From NCBI RefSeq assembly GCF_004664715.2, contig NC_051084.1, positions 64,469,334 through 64,533,333 of the forward strand: 64,000 nucleotides of DNA, read 5' to 3'. The stretch comes from Peromyscus leucopus (Eukaryota > Chordata > Mammalia > Rodentia > Cricetidae). The first letter of the stretch is position 1. Every line of letters begins with the position of its first letter. A program made the position numbers and the translations under genes. This document shows positions 49,420 through 62,623 of this stretch, one piece after another. The notes under the pieces were generated by a model. It was not told the origin of the DNA. It ran no database searches and saw only the letters and a list, made by a program, of their open reading frames with translations.

Positions 49420-49860
49420 TCTCTCTAGAAAAGGGCAGATTTCTCATGGATGTCAACCAAACATGGCATATCAAGTTGCAGTAAGTCTAGACACCTCCCT
49501 TTTTATTAAGGCAGGATGAGGTGATCTGATAGGAGGACAATGGTCAGAAAAGCAGGCAAAAGAGTCAGAGGTAGCCATTGCTCCCACTGTTAGGAGTCCA
49601 CAAGAAGATCAAACTACACAACTGTAACATATGTGCAGAGGGCATATAAGGCTCAGTCCCATGCAGGCTCCCTAGTTGGCAGTTCAGTCTCTGTGAGTCC
49701 ATATAAGCCAAGGTTAATGGTTTCTGTGGGTTTTCTTGTGGTGTCCTTGACCCCTCTGGCTACTACAATCTTTCCTCTCCCTCTTCCACAGGAGTCCCTG
49801 ATCTCACCATAATATTGGCTTTGGGTCTGTATCTGTTTCCATCAGTTGCTGGCTGAAGTC
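49420..49860 (-). mobile_element. L1 3' region fragment
   Basis: Reverse L1 3' region (caggcaaaagagtcagaggt, cactgttaggagtcc, ggttttcttgtggtgtcctt, gtttccatcagttgctggc), related to 35330-35830. Confidence 0.75.
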
Positions 49861-51811
49861 TCTTTGATAATCATTGGACTATGAATCAGTCTATGAGTGT
49901 AGCAGAATATTATTAGGAATAAGAAAATATTGTGTTATTTAATATCCATGAGTTTATGTAATTAATAGAGCATTGCTTGCTGTTGAATTTAAGCTTGTGA
50001 TGCATGAGTTATGTAGAATACATGAAGTTATTTCAGTTAGTCTGAATCTGTTAAGATTTGTTTTGTGTCCCAAGGTGTCCATTGTAGAGAAGCTAAATTT
50101 AATATGTGCATATTTTTGTGTTCAGTGAAATATTCTATAGAAATATTCTACTTAATATTTGATGCCATTTAATTCTGGTGTTTCTATTTTTTTTCTAAAT
50201 GACTTTTCTACTGGAGAATGTTGGGTATTGAAATTACTCTTACTATTGAATTAGTATTAATCTATGTCTTTATTTCCAGTATTTTTAAAAGATTTTATGT
50301 AACTTTTTATTATCATTATTATTAACCAATTGTTATTGTTGATGCTTTAATAAAAGACATTTAAAATATAGACACAATGGGGGGTTGATCATTTTTCAAG
50401 TAGAAAATATTTTCAAAACACTAACTCAGTTTCACAAAAACAGTGGATTTAGATCTTCATCAGAGTGACCTAAACATACATTCAGTATGAAGTTTCCTAG
50501 GTTTTAAGTATAAGGTAATCTATAAAAATTAAAATAAAATAAAGCATGTTCTGAAGGGATTTTATTTATTTATTTTTTGAGAGCAAGCAAGTGGACAGCA
50601 CATAGGAGGGACTTGGTGTGGGGAGGGCGTGAGGCAAGGAAGAATAATCCAGTTCAATGGCATAGACCGTATTTCCAACAAGATCATAGAAAACTTTCCG
50701 CAAATTGAGGACAGACATACTCAAACAGATAGAAGAAGCACACAGAACTCCAAATACACAAGACTAGAAAAGAGACACTCACAAAATGTTATATTTAAAA
50801 CACCAAATAAACAGAACAAAGTAAGGATCTTGAGAGCTGCAAAATAAATCCACAGGTCAATATAAAAGAAAGCTCATCAATTGAATAGCTAATTTCTCAG
50901 TGGAAACTGTAAAACCAGAAGAGTGTGGCGCAATGTATTTGGCCATGAACGTCAACCTAGACTATTGTTACAGCAAAACTATATGAATAACTAAAGGAAA
51001 ATAAAATATTCTCCTTCTTCTATGCCTAAAAGTTCAAGATTTGGTGTTTCCACCATACACCACAATTTTGCATGTTGCTTTCCTGTGTGTGCCTGTTTAA
51101 TTTTTTTGTATTCTCTGCTTGAATGGCCCAGTTCTTTTGACTTTTCTTTAAGTCCTAATATTCTATCATCTACTACATTCATTCTACCTGTCCTTCCGTT
51201 TTCAATTCCATCTTCCTTTCAGTTGGAGTTCCCTTTAATATATTTCATGTCTTTTTTAAACTCTTTAAATTCCTTAATAAAACTTTATGATTTTTTTTTA
51301 AAGATTCTGTGTCCTGAGGTTCATTCTCATTGTAAAATGTTTCTGTAAATGTAGTGGATTTGGTGGGACAGGGTCACATTGCTGGGGCTGTACATATTGT
51401 GTTTTAGCCATTTGACCAGGAAATGTGGATTTCCTTCATTGATTAAATTCTAGGGCACCTCAGAGTTACCCCAGTGCACAGGATGTCTTAAGGTTGGGAA
51501 TATACAGGTGATGTAGGGTCCACTGGACTAACCAGTCTGTGCGGGCATAGTGGATACATGATCTGGGCTAGGCCTGAAGGTTGGATATGCTAGGGTAGAG
51601 TCAGGAATATTTATCAAACTCAGCTCTACTATTGCTATTAAATTGAAGTGTGTACTGATTAATGCAAACTCTTGTGAAGTCTAGAACCCTAATGTAAATA
51701 AAAATTAAGCAAACTGTATCATAAATATTGTAATACCATACTGGAAAAAACAAACTCCAAATCAGCAATTCAAACAAATACCAAGGGAGGATTAATATGC
51801 AAATAGTAAGA

Positions 51812-51817
51812 TTTATT
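51812..51817 (-). terminator. Candidate polyadenylation signal of CRISP copy B
   Basis: AATAAA on the gene strand about 610 bases after the stop, conserved with copy A (2277-2282). Confidence 0.4.
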
Positions 51818-52428
51818 TAAATTTTTTAAAACAACCAAGGTCAATGCAGTCATCTGGACATGCAAATTCTGTTCATTAAAGCTACATTTTTATAAGGTGC
51901 TTGAAAAACACAAAAACTAAAATGTAAATTGAAATTTAAAATTTGAACCACTGATTCCAGCACATCTGAAGAAGAGCAAATGGTTGGAAGAAATCAAAGA
52001 AAGCTAATGGGGATTTGTTTTCAGATATAATAGCTAGGCAGAGCTAGGAAAGATGACTGACAGTTACAGTGGAAGTATATGCTGTTCCTTTACTCCATTG
52101 TGCTCTGGGGACCTGATTCTTATTTTCTGGATGGAGTTTCAGTAACCTTAGTCATGCAGACAAAAAGTATGACCTTGGGTTTGACTCAACTCCATAAATG
52201 TGTCACAGAATTCAGAGGTCAAGGTCCAAAGGTATTATTGATTATGTTATTTTAAAATCTTTGGATGTAAAATATTTCTACTAAATGGAATGATACAGAA
52301 TGAAGGAATGTTTACTGTTTGGAATCATTTGAATGCATCTATATTTCTAAATTCCTGGTGGAATGTGACAAGACTAAGTAGAAGATATAGTCTTTCTTCA
52401 CATGGCCCTGTTCATTTGTACTGGAAAT

Positions 52429-52556
52429 TTAATGAATTTTGCCTTCACAGTTGCATGTAGCTTTGCACTCTTCTTTAACCATTGGATTGTCACAGGTTAC
52501 TGAAGCCTTCAAATCTGCACAGTTAGAATAGTGATCTTGATATTCACAACTATTTG
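52429..52556 (-). CDS. Crisp1-like: CRISP copy B, exon 8 (last coding exon)
   Basis: Encodes [12 protein letters not shown] through CEGKIH and TAA, 41 residues. It keeps all six cysteines and differs from copy A at seven residues, with no silent difference. Confidence 0.95.
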
Positions 52557-55500
52557 CTGGAAAAAAAAGAACAAAGATATTCATTGCTTTGTTATTATTT
52601 TCCTGTATTAAAATAAAACATATGAATTGGGAGAAGGGGATTAAGCAAATGAATGGATGTCCTTTAAATTAGAACTTTATGACATGTCTTTAAGATGAAT
52701 TAATGTATTTCTTCACTCACAAAATGCTTGAGAAAATTAACTTGAGTGATTCTTTGAGGAACTAAACTATCTGGAGGCTAGAAAGATGGCTCAGTGATTA
52801 AGAGTTTTTGCTCTTCTTGCAGAGAACCTAGTTTTGATTTTCAGAATCCACATCATGGCTTAAGACTACCTGTAAATTCAGTTCCATAGGACCCAATGCT
52901 CTCTTCTGTCCTTCATGGTCACTGGGTTCAAATGTATGTGCATAAATACATACGTGCACACAAACATTTATAAACATAAAATAAAGATAAATACTAAAAT
53001 AGAATCTCATATTTAAAATGTCAGACATTATGCAAGTACTTTCTAAACTTGAGTTGATTAATATTTAAACTCTATATTCTCAGCAAATCAAGTTTCATTA
53101 ATATGTTCTATAGCTACTGTGCCTAGCAGCCAGCCTCTTTATGTAAAATACTGACCATTAAATCATTCCAGAATGTTCTCCTGTGCAAAATTGCCCTAGA
53201 CTTTGATTCTGTTTTTCATACAAAGAGGAGCTAATTTTATGAAAACAGAGGCTTGGAAAAGTAGGTAGTGGAGAATTCTCTTCTGATTATTAAATATTTA
53301 TATTCAAATGTACAGCAGTGACCAGAAACCCAACAAACCCAATTGAAATTCATGGCCCTACAGTCTTTGTCATGTCTTTAATGTATATTGACAACTCATG
53401 AACCTCCATTCAGCTCACCCAGTCTCAGAGAACTGGAAACTCATAATTACAAAATCATTCAAAATACCTTGCTTATTCCTCTGTACTTTTGTTATTGTTT
53501 ATTGAGACAGAGTCTCATTGTGTTGCCTAGGCTAGATTCTAGCGATCCAATCACATATCTCTGGTAATTCCACCTCCAGAGAAGCACCACTACAGGCACA
53601 TAGCTAGTCCTCTTTCACTTTGTGTGGTGGTTCTCTGCAAGCTTTCCACCTGGCAGGGGGAAAAACATGATCCATGAAGAGATAAGAATGAAAGTCAGCC
53701 TGATTTTATGGTAAGAGTGTTGGGCCAGGACTTCTAGAGTTTGGCCGAGATCATGTTATATTAGCCATGTTTAAGTCCAGCACAATTTTGGGAAAAAAAA
53801 GTTTTGTGATAACAATTAACTCAGTCCCAAGTACACAGCAATTGAAGACATGTTTACGTGGAGATTCTTTACAAAGTACATCTGTCTTCTTTCGTAAGAA
53901 TGGGTACTGTTGACTCAGAGATAGTGTCCAGGATTTAGGGTCTAGGAAGATGACTGAAGTAAACATAACCCCTGCGGGTGTCAGGATTGGCCAGGCCCTA
54001 AGATGACATAGAAGTCACTAAGGCTGTTGAAAAGCACAAGTGACATCACTCATAAGAATGGGTTTTATAAGCCGGGCGGTGGTGGCGCACGCCTTTAGTC
54101 CCAGCACTCGGGAGGCAGAGGCAGGCGGATCTCTGTGAGTTCGAGGCCAGCCTGGTCTACCAAGTGAGTTCCAGGAAAGGCGCAAAACTGCACAGAGAAA
54201 CCCTGTCTCGAAAAAGCAAAAAAAAAAAAAAAAAAAAAGAATGGGTTTTATGACCTAACATTAATGCTGAAGATTTACCGATAAAGGGTCTAGGATAAGT
54301 AAAACAAATTCTGAGAGATACGGTGGAGGCTGTCTCATCAGATAGCAAAGGATCACCAGAGTGTAAAACCATGTAATTCCTGACATTCCAGAAAACCATG
54401 TAATTCCTGACATTCCAGAAAGAGCAATTACGTGTCTCATTCCACTGAAGAGATAAGATCTATGTTTAACTTTCCTGACTCCCCTGGTGCTTATCTGTGT
54501 GCACAGGGCCTTTTTGCCCTTTACACCTCTCCATATGCATGTATATATTCATCAGCACTGAATAGGCACAGTTAACAAAAAAGTATTAGTATTCTACCTC
54601 CTCTCTCTGCAATCCATTTTCATGCAGTAGTGGCAAAAGCCTTTAATCCTAGCACTCCAGAGACAAAGAGAGGTGGATCTCTGTGAGTTCAAGGTCAGCC
54701 TGGTCTACAGAGTGAGATTCAAAACAGGTACCAAAACTACTTGGAGAAACCCTGTCTCAAAAAATTAAAAAAAAAAAAAATCCAAACTAAAAACAGCCTA
54801 AACCACAAATAAGTAAATTTTAAAACTACTAAAATAAAAATGAAGATCTTTTCATTTCTATTTCTGTTTAAAGTCTTTCTGTTGGCTGTTTGTTACTGCT
54901 AGGATAGACTCCTTTAAAGGCATATTCAGCAGAGATGTGAATATTTGGCTCTCCCTTTTTTAATTTATAATCTTAATATCATTAGTACTGTGAACTTTAT
55001 CTATGCAAATACACAATAAAGAATTCAGTAATTCACTGGAAAATGCACAAATATTGCAGTGAATTGCCACCATAATTTCCCATGTTAATTTTGATATTAT
55101 TTTCCATTTTTATAAATACCTTATTGCTGTTACAGTTCCTTTATGTAGCCTCAGCTAACCTTGAGTTTGATCAATATTCCAAAGTGGATTTGAAATCCTG
55201 ATGCTCCTTCCTCTGCCCCGAGAATGTTGGGATTATATTTTTTCTTTATATTTGTATTCATAATAATACTAAAAATGAGATACTTTGACATTCATTTCAG
55301 TCCCTTCCTGTGATAAAATACTAGCATTTTAATGAATTCACAATATGTATAGATTTGATTTAGACTCTAAAAATGCACAGAAATTTGCTAAAAAGCAGAA
55401 AATCATGTAACTGATGACTAAATGGAAGGATATTCAAATAACAATCTAGTGCTGTAAGGTAGATCCAGGTAATGGTATTTGCCACTAAGTCACTTGAGGT

Positions 55501-55606
55501 AAATTTCTCATACCTTTATCATGGAAGGAGAGAAGTAATTCATACAAGTTGTCCTCTAACCTCAACACACAATCATACACAGAAGCCATGGCACACATGC
55601 ATGTTC

Positions 55607-55657
<51 letters not shown>

Positions 55658-58600
55658 CAGAGAGACACAAATACCCATTCACAAATAAATAAAATTGTAC
55701 CACAAAATTAAGATGATGCTCTGGAGGAGCTTGAGAATTTATTGTACTAAGCTCCTTGGTGAGCAAAGAATTGTAGTTATTTCTTCCTCCTCAGCTTACA
55801 TGTGTTCTATTATCTCAACTACTTAGATTGCTTCCTCTTCTTAAAATGCCAACCTTAAGATCCTACTGTCATTGAGGATAAGAAAATTCACTTTAAATTT
55901 TAGTGAATTATATCCACAGAAATATTTCTGTAGACTCCAATAGCAATAATACCAATAGTAACAAATATGCACTGATTTTAGATATTTCCTTAGACAACAT
56001 AAAGCATCCTATTTTTTAATCCTAAACACATGAAAATTTGTAATCCAAAAAATGATATTAAGTACATTTTATCTCTTGAAAATAAGGCCATGCTATTAAA
56101 TCTTAAAACAGATTGATATTTTATATTTTTATATTAGTGTGTTAATAAAACTTACTGCATAGTCCATCGTCACAGTGATCAGGACAAAGGGCACATGGTT
56201 TTCCCACTGTGTAAGGGATGTATCGCCTTCCTACAAAATTACCACTGAAATTGAAATGGAAAACATCAAATACTTTCAATTTTTCTCTGTACACTCTAAT
56301 GCTTGCACATATCACCTATATATATATCCATATATATGTAATCAAATATACATATGGATTCATATTAAAGCTTTAGCTATGCCATACAAAAACCTAACAT
56401 TTCCTAAGACTACTCAGACAGAGATGTGAAATAATGGGATCATTAATCCATTTACTCTTTCCCTCAGTCATCATCTCAGAACCTGAGCAACTGAAATAGA
56501 GTAAATAAGAGTAAAGATTTAGACGCGGTTTAATGTTGAAACACTCTCTTCATTTCCTGATAAACCTGGAAAATAACTAAGACAAGAATACTGCTTAGGT
56601 ATAAAAGATACTTTTTATAGAGAAAGATACTACAAGAAAATGTTGTGATTCCTATAGTGTGGAGGAAGTCCCATTGATGATGCAGTGAGTTTCAGGTATT
56701 TAAATGTATACTTGTGAAAGACATCATGCTTAGGAACGTTTGGGTTTTTCTGAAGGTAGCATGTGGGTTTGAGACTTCTATGCTTATCAAAATGAGAATA
56801 TCAATGAGAAAACAGCTTTATACAAACTATCTGAAGGGTGCAGTACTCTGAAGGTGCCAAGCCTACGCCTCAGTAAGAACATCACTTCCCTGATCATCCC
56901 AGGAAATTAGAAAAGTCAGACTCTCCTATGCACTAAGGGTGGCAGGGGTGTGTGTGCAATGCCCAAGGGCTTGCAGCAGAACCTCTCCTCTATATGCAGA
57001 ACACAGCTCTGGGTGTATGAGCAATGTTAAGAATGAAAAAGTCAGAAAGCAGTGTACAAGTTCTGTCACTTGCTCCTCTTCATTACTTATCTGACACTTG
57101 TAGGTGCCAGGCTTCAGATACCTGTTTGACCAGGCAGCTAGGTGGAGTCCAGTGGCCTCCGTCTTTGTATTTTACTTATGGTCAACAGAAAGATACTTGA
57201 AAAGTCTTTGAGAATCCTACTTTTCAACCCACAAACAGATTAGAAATGAATCATTTAAAAGACTTGATATGAAGACCCTCAACCTGTGTTGTATAAGTTT
57301 CTTGTACAAAAAGGATAATAGAGCTGGAGAGATGTCTCAGTACTTAAAAGCACATATTCCTCTACTAGAAGACTTGGGCTTGGTTACCAGCATCCACATC
57401 AGGTGGCTTGCAGATGTCTGTAACTCTGGTTCCAAGGAATTTAATGACTTTGGTCTTCACAAGTGTTTAGGGTTGACAACATGGGACTGGATAACATATC
57501 AGGAATCTCCTCCATGAAGAAAATAGATCCTTTCTCAACACCCATAGATTACCCATAGCTCCTTATCCAGGTCAATATAACCTTTTTTTATCAACCTTGG
57601 TTGCTTCCCTGAACTCAAAGATAAAACCCTATTTTTAAAAACATCATCAACTTCAGATACAGGAGTTGGAGGAATAGAGCTGGAATTGACCTGGAAGCCT
57701 CCTTCCTACAGATTAGCTCTCATAGTATTAGAAGATGCTATGTAAGCAGCCAAGGGAGAAAATAACCATTAGTTTTATCTTTCTGCAAAACCATAACAAT
57801 AACTAGCCTGCTTGCTATTTTTCCAAGCTTAATTTTTGTTGCTTTATTTATGCATGTGAACACCCACACACCCACAAAGGCCAGAACAGGTCCTTAGTCC
57901 TAAAGTCAAAAACAGTTATGACCTACTTGACGTGGTTGTTAGGAATTAAAATTGGATTCTCTGCAAAAACAGCAAAAATTCTTAACCACTGAGTCGGCTT
58001 TACAGCCCTATGTTCCTACCTTATACCTGTAAGAATTTATTACGCCTTAAATTTCAAAGGCTCTTTGAGAGGTCCTTAATATATTTCAAATAGTTAAAAA
58101 AAGATATAATCTTCATTCTTTTCTCCTCAGAATTTACTAAAAAATTCTGAAAAACCCATTCCCTAGACCTTGATTTTAAAGCCAGAAACTCACTTTCATT
58201 CTATGCTGTGTTTGAGCTCTTAACAAAATTCCCATGAAAAATGAACATATATTCATAATCTGTCTATTAATTAATTTTTCTTAATACTTTAATTACATCT
58301 GCATCTATGTTTGTCCATGTTAGGCTTTGTGCATGTGCAATAACAAAGCTGAGATCATGAATTTGAGAGGAAGTGTGGAATAGGAAGATTTGGAAAAGGA
58401 GAGAGAAGTGTAGAAATGATGGAAATACAGTACTCCTATATGACATTTGCAAAACATAAAAAAATTAATTTTTTTAATTTTTGAGACAGAGGTTCTCTGT
58501 GTTAGCCTGGCTAGCCTTGAACTCACAGAGATGAACCTGCCTTTGCCTCCTTAGTGCTGGGATTAAAGGCGTGAACCACTACTGGGCCTCAAAAATTAAT

Positions 58601-61600
58601 TTTAATAAAGAGATACAAGAACTTAAACAATCGGGGTAGGATCAATTAGTTAGAAGCCCCATAATCACTAACCTGTGTCACTCACTCATGTTTACTCCTG
58701 GTCTACTATTAAAAGTTTGCTTTGTAGCCTACAAGCATAGCATGAACTGACAATAAGAATTTACAATCCTTATACTTGGGTCCTCATGAGGTCACCATTA
58801 GTCCAGAAAACAGCAATGGAGGAGGGAAGAGAAATCATTTTTAAAGATTAGGAAAATGCTTCTGAGTGTGATTCATGGAACTAATGAGATGGACATTTCA
58901 AAGATTTAGTTAAATAAGTTTCATCTCTAGGGAATATTTAGAAGTTTTTATTTTTCTCTCCATGTGTAAAATATATCTTTAATTTGTTTTTATACTATGA
59001 TAATTTTAAAATGTCAAATTGCATTTGACATTGTTGAAAATGGACTTGGAAGTGGATACTTACGGAGGACAATAGTGACAAACATACAAGAATTTCAATG
59101 ATTGGTCAGGGCACTCAGCAACTCCACAGGCAACTTGGAAAGATGTATTCCAAACAACCTATACACCCAGAGACAAAGACAAGGCACAGGTCAGAGAGGA
59201 AAATCATGCAGAAAAACAAATACAAAATTTTAAACACTGCTGGTATACTTTGTTTCTATATTCCTTATTTAAGTGATTGCATCAAACTACAAATGTGAGA
59301 AGCTCCCGAAGGGGCTGCTCTTGTTCAACTAGTCCAGCAGAACTTTCAGGAAGCACCCAGTGGAGTTTATAGAGGCTGAGAGTGGCTTCAGCCCCATCTC
59401 AGAGAAGCTTTCTTCTTCTTTGTCATCTTTGACAGTTTCCATGATGATGAGAATGCAGAAAGCTGGGCTGAGGCCAAGGAGCTTTGTGTCCAAATGAAAG
59501 GCATCAAAGAATCTATGGACACCAGGAGGACCCTGGTGTGATGTATAACTTTTTGACACTGCTTCCAACCCCACTGGCATGTGACCATAAACAGCTAGAT
59601 ATCAGGATATCAGGTCAATTCCTGGTCAGACATCAAATTGATCAAGATGTTGCTGGTTACTACTCTGAAGTGCTTTTGCAAAAACAAGTGTCCTGTGTCA
59701 ATAGAGCCCTGGCCTTGGAAGATGAACCAGAACTTCCTCTCAGTGTCACAGAAGAGACTATTCCGTTTGATACTAAGCTGTGATCATGAGTATCTTCCTT
59801 TCTGGGTGGCCAGGGATCATGAGTGGCTACAAGCCTTTCTGGTTCAGCCTGATGGAAGGCTGACACTCAGCATAATTTTTAGAAGTTTTATGTGGCAGGT
59901 GATTCTGTGTAGAGCTGTGGTCTTAGATTTCCTGGTTCCCTCTTGAAACTGTGTTTCAGCTCAAGTCTCTCAGCCTGCAGGATCTGATCAGGCCAAGGAA
60001 CTGGAGTTGCCCTATGCCTATACCGCAAGAGGAGCTTCTCTCCACCTAGTCAAGCAGGATTCCCCTATTACCTTCCTCCTAGGTTTAGAAGGCCCTCTTG
60101 GATGGAGAAAAGAATAGAGCCACAATCTTATAATTCTTCCTAAAAGAGTCATTATATTTGATAGGAAAGGGCCCGAGGCCTGGGCCTTTTGATCCATCAG
60201 GAAGGTAGCTGTCAGGGTTTCTGGTTTAAAAAAAAAAAGTCCAGGAGATACCTTTTCCCTTTTCACTCAGGAGTCATACAGATGTACAGTGCTGTTAAAG
60301 TCTGTAGAGGTGACTTAGAATATAGGCCATTACCCTTGTTTGGAGACTCAAGTCAAAAAATTATGGTTAGGAAAAAAAATCAAGTATGTTCCCTTATGAA
60401 GATTAGAAAAGTCATTGGAAGATGGCAGCTCAAATAGCCAATGATTGTCAAGAAAAATACACAACCAACCACTCAAGATCTTTCCCAAGGGTATATGATT
60501 GGTGTGCACTCTCCCTGACATTTGGAGACTGTGATAGGAAGACAGGAAGTTCAAAGCCAGTATGAGCTACATATTGAGCCCTTGTCTCAAAAAGAAAATA
60601 AAACTCTCTGCACTGAAATTCTTCTTCAAAATTGGTCAAGTAATTTAAAATATTTCTTTGCCTAGCACTTATAGATACAGTACTTTTTCTTACCTGAGTA
60701 TAATGTCCAACTACTGCATCAGTTGTATTTGGACCTGAACCAAAACTGAAATCATTGACTTCATCATACCAGCTTTGGATTGCATGAGACCATGATGCTG
60801 GATAACTTGACATGAAGATATTCTCACCACATCTTATCTCTAGGGAAAAAGACAGACCACTCACAAAGAGAGTAAAAAAGAAAAGAGAAGAACACACTCA
60901 CACACAGACATGCATGTGTGATCTCTCAGAATCCCTGCTTTTTAAAATAAAAAAAAAGATTCTAATTTCAGATTTCCTTTATAAGGCCTTAATTAGTAAT
61001 TATTTTCATCCAGACATCAGTTTCTAATCTTCAAAGCAGAGAAAGAGATGATCCACACCTTGCTTCAATTGTAAACTAGTTGCAAAGCACAAAGTTGGCA
61101 TCAGGAAAGATGGTTGGTGTAAAATATAAACCATCCAATAAACACAAACTGGAGACTTTCAGAGTCATCTCTGCCCCAGAGATATTTAACTTTTAAAAGA
61201 AGCAATATCAGAATAGGTATTTATTTACAACACTTGTTAGCACAATGTGAGAAAATGGGCTTTCCTCCATTCATATGTAAGTTACAATGAGTTTACATAC
61301 TGGTGGTCCTGGCTTCTGGAGGACTGTGTTCATAAGTGCACTGGCTTGCCCATCTCTGTGCATTCACTCGGGCATCATCGCTCCATTGCTAAAGCGGAAA
61401 AGGAAAGAAGATAGCCATGGTATAACTCAAACCTCAGAGTCACATGATCTTTGCAGACAGGCTGATATCATTGCAAATTTTCTGTAGGTGTCATCTGATT
61501 TTCATCACAATCAATATATAATATAGTATGTGTCTAAATTTTTATGTTAGCATATATATTATCAACGTTCATGGTAGCATTTACAAATAAGTTTTTTTAC

Positions 61601-62623
61601 ATATTTCCCCCCCCATCTTCCTGATCCTGCCCATCCTCCCATCCATACCCTCTCATGTACAGCCTCCATTTGATGTCACACATGTTCTCTTTCCTTCCAC
61701 TTACCATGCCTTCTAGAATCCCTTCCCAACCCCCAACATTGATCTTCTTAGTAGTTTCATAACCTATGTCCAAAGATACTCCCTCTTATCTATGGCCTTT
61801 TCTGTACCAAATAAATACAAGTAGTATGTCTTCCCAAGGCCACAAAAAAATACTAGAACCTTTAATGGTCTAATGACTTATTGAAATCACAACAGGAATC
61901 ATTAAAAAGTGAGTAATTGCTGTAGAGAGAGTATCACTAACAATGACGAAGTACTAAGACTATTTTTACAGCTGTAAGAAGTTGCCTCATAAACCCCAGC
62001 TTCATTTTTCCCTCATTAAATGAATTTAAGAGACACAAGGATTTTGCTTCTAGATCCAGACAGTAGACTATTTACATGAAGGGTCATTGGACCTTAAAGG
62101 AGAAATGTTCTGACCCTAGATTAGGAGAGAGAAGAGTGAGCCAAAATGACATAGTAGCATTTCACTGGAGACCAGAGTCAAAAGATTTGATTTTATTTCA
62201 GTCATTATAATTGATTTAGCTCCATAATACCAATGAGTCACTGTTATAAAAGAAATTTAATAAATTCTCCTCTGATCATAGCACAGCTAAAGCCATAGAG
62301 GTAGAGAACCAACTCTGATCTCTATGTGCATGCCATAGTATATGGACACACACTAACACACATGCACACAAACAAAACAATGAATATTTTTTAAAGGCAA
62401 GCCAGAATAGAGGCAGACCCTTTTAAAGCACACAGCAGAAGCCAGATGCTATCCTCAGGCTCCAAACACAGCTCTCCAAATGCACTGTCCTGTTGTGAGC
62501 CCTCACCATCTTTAGTAAGTCACTACCAGGTGGAGAAGCCATTCTTCTCAGTTGGTTGTGCTTGTTTACAATCTCTTCTTGGACTGACTCTCTAGTGGTT
62601 GACAAATTCTCAAGATTTTCATT
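52429..62623 (-). CDS. Crisp1-like: CRISP copy B, six visible coding exons
   Basis: Second cysteine-rich secretory protein gene. Exons are 62623-62507, 61388-61301, 60839-60694, 59158-59064, 56244-56156 and 52556-52429 (663 bases, 220 codons plus stop). All splice sites are GT-AG and no frame is broken. The CAP motifs (HNQLRRM, CGEN, GHYTQVVW, YVCHYCP), a WNTS glycosylation sequon and all 16 cysteines are present. The first coding exon (signal peptide) should lie beyond the window, as in copy A it is 2.4 kb above exon 3. The protein differs from copy A at about 20% of residues. Its N-terminus ([13 protein letters not shown]) and GVAEC look closer to the rodent CRISP1/3 pattern I know than copy A does. 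Orthology to CRISP1 or CRISP3 is unresolved. Confidence 0.92.
52775..52995 (+). mobile_element. B2-family SINE, shared by both units
   Basis: Counterpart of 3419-3640. Confidence 0.83.
54071..54236 (+). mobile_element. Young B1 SINE specific to unit B
   Basis: Near-consensus B1 (gccgggcggtggtggcgcac to cctgtctcgaaaaagc) with a pure A tail. The perfect 15 base target duplication aagaatgggttttat lies at 54054-54068 and 54237-54251. Unit A has the intact empty site at 4692-4706. Confidence 0.97.
54368..54421. repeat. 27 bp tandem duplication
   Basis: Two exact adjacent copies of a 27 base unit beginning accatgtaattcctgac. Unit A has one copy near 4822. Confidence 0.9.
54625..54782 (+). mobile_element. 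B1 SINE
   Basis: Degraded B1 (gcagtagtggcaaaagcc, aggtggatctctgtgagttc, gagaaaccctgtctc) with a poly-A tail. No such copy lies at the same place in unit A. Confidence 0.85.
55608..55656. repeat. (GT)n microsatellite
   Basis: Pure GT array. Unit A has tgtctgtacatatacag at the same place, so the array grew in B. Confidence 0.95.
56156..56244 (-). CDS. Crisp1-like: CRISP copy B, exon 7
   Basis: Encodes [17 protein letters not shown] and [12 protein letters not shown]. Splice sites and length equal those of copy A. Confidence 0.95.
57319..57520 (+). mobile_element. B2-family SINE, shared by both units
   Basis: Counterpart of 7968-8178. Confidence 0.78.
58470..58590 (-). mobile_element. Old B1 SINE, shared by both units
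   Basis: Counterpart of 9087-9236, here with a clearer tgctgggattaaaggcgtg. Confidence 0.82.
59064..59158 (-). CDS. Crisp1-like: CRISP copy B, exon 6
   Basis: Encodes [16 protein letters not shown] through YVCHYCP. Four of ten differences from copy A are silent. Confidence 0.95.
59322..60240 (-). pseudogene. Unidentified coding-like block, counterpart of 9960-10900
   Basis: One minus-strand frame is open for 83 codons (59329-59580) and reads [20 protein letters not shown] and [14 protein letters not shown] second open frame near 60018-60266 reads [10 protein letters not shown] and [12 protein letters not shown]. Breaks differ from the copy in unit A. The parent gene is not recognised. Confidence 0.35.
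60694..60839 (-). CDS. Crisp1-like: CRISP copy B, exon 5 (CAP domain core)
   Basis: Encodes [16 protein letters not shown] through GHYTQ with intact CAP pocket residues. Confidence 0.95.
61301..61388 (-). CDS. Crisp1-like: CRISP copy B, exon 4
   Basis: Encodes [17 protein letters not shown] through PEARTT. Confidence 0.95.
62507..62623 (-). CDS. Crisp1-like: CRISP copy B, exon 3
   Basis: Encodes [17 protein letters not shown] then [15 protein letters not shown]. The exon is in phase with an unseen signal-peptide exon to the right. Confidence 0.95.
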
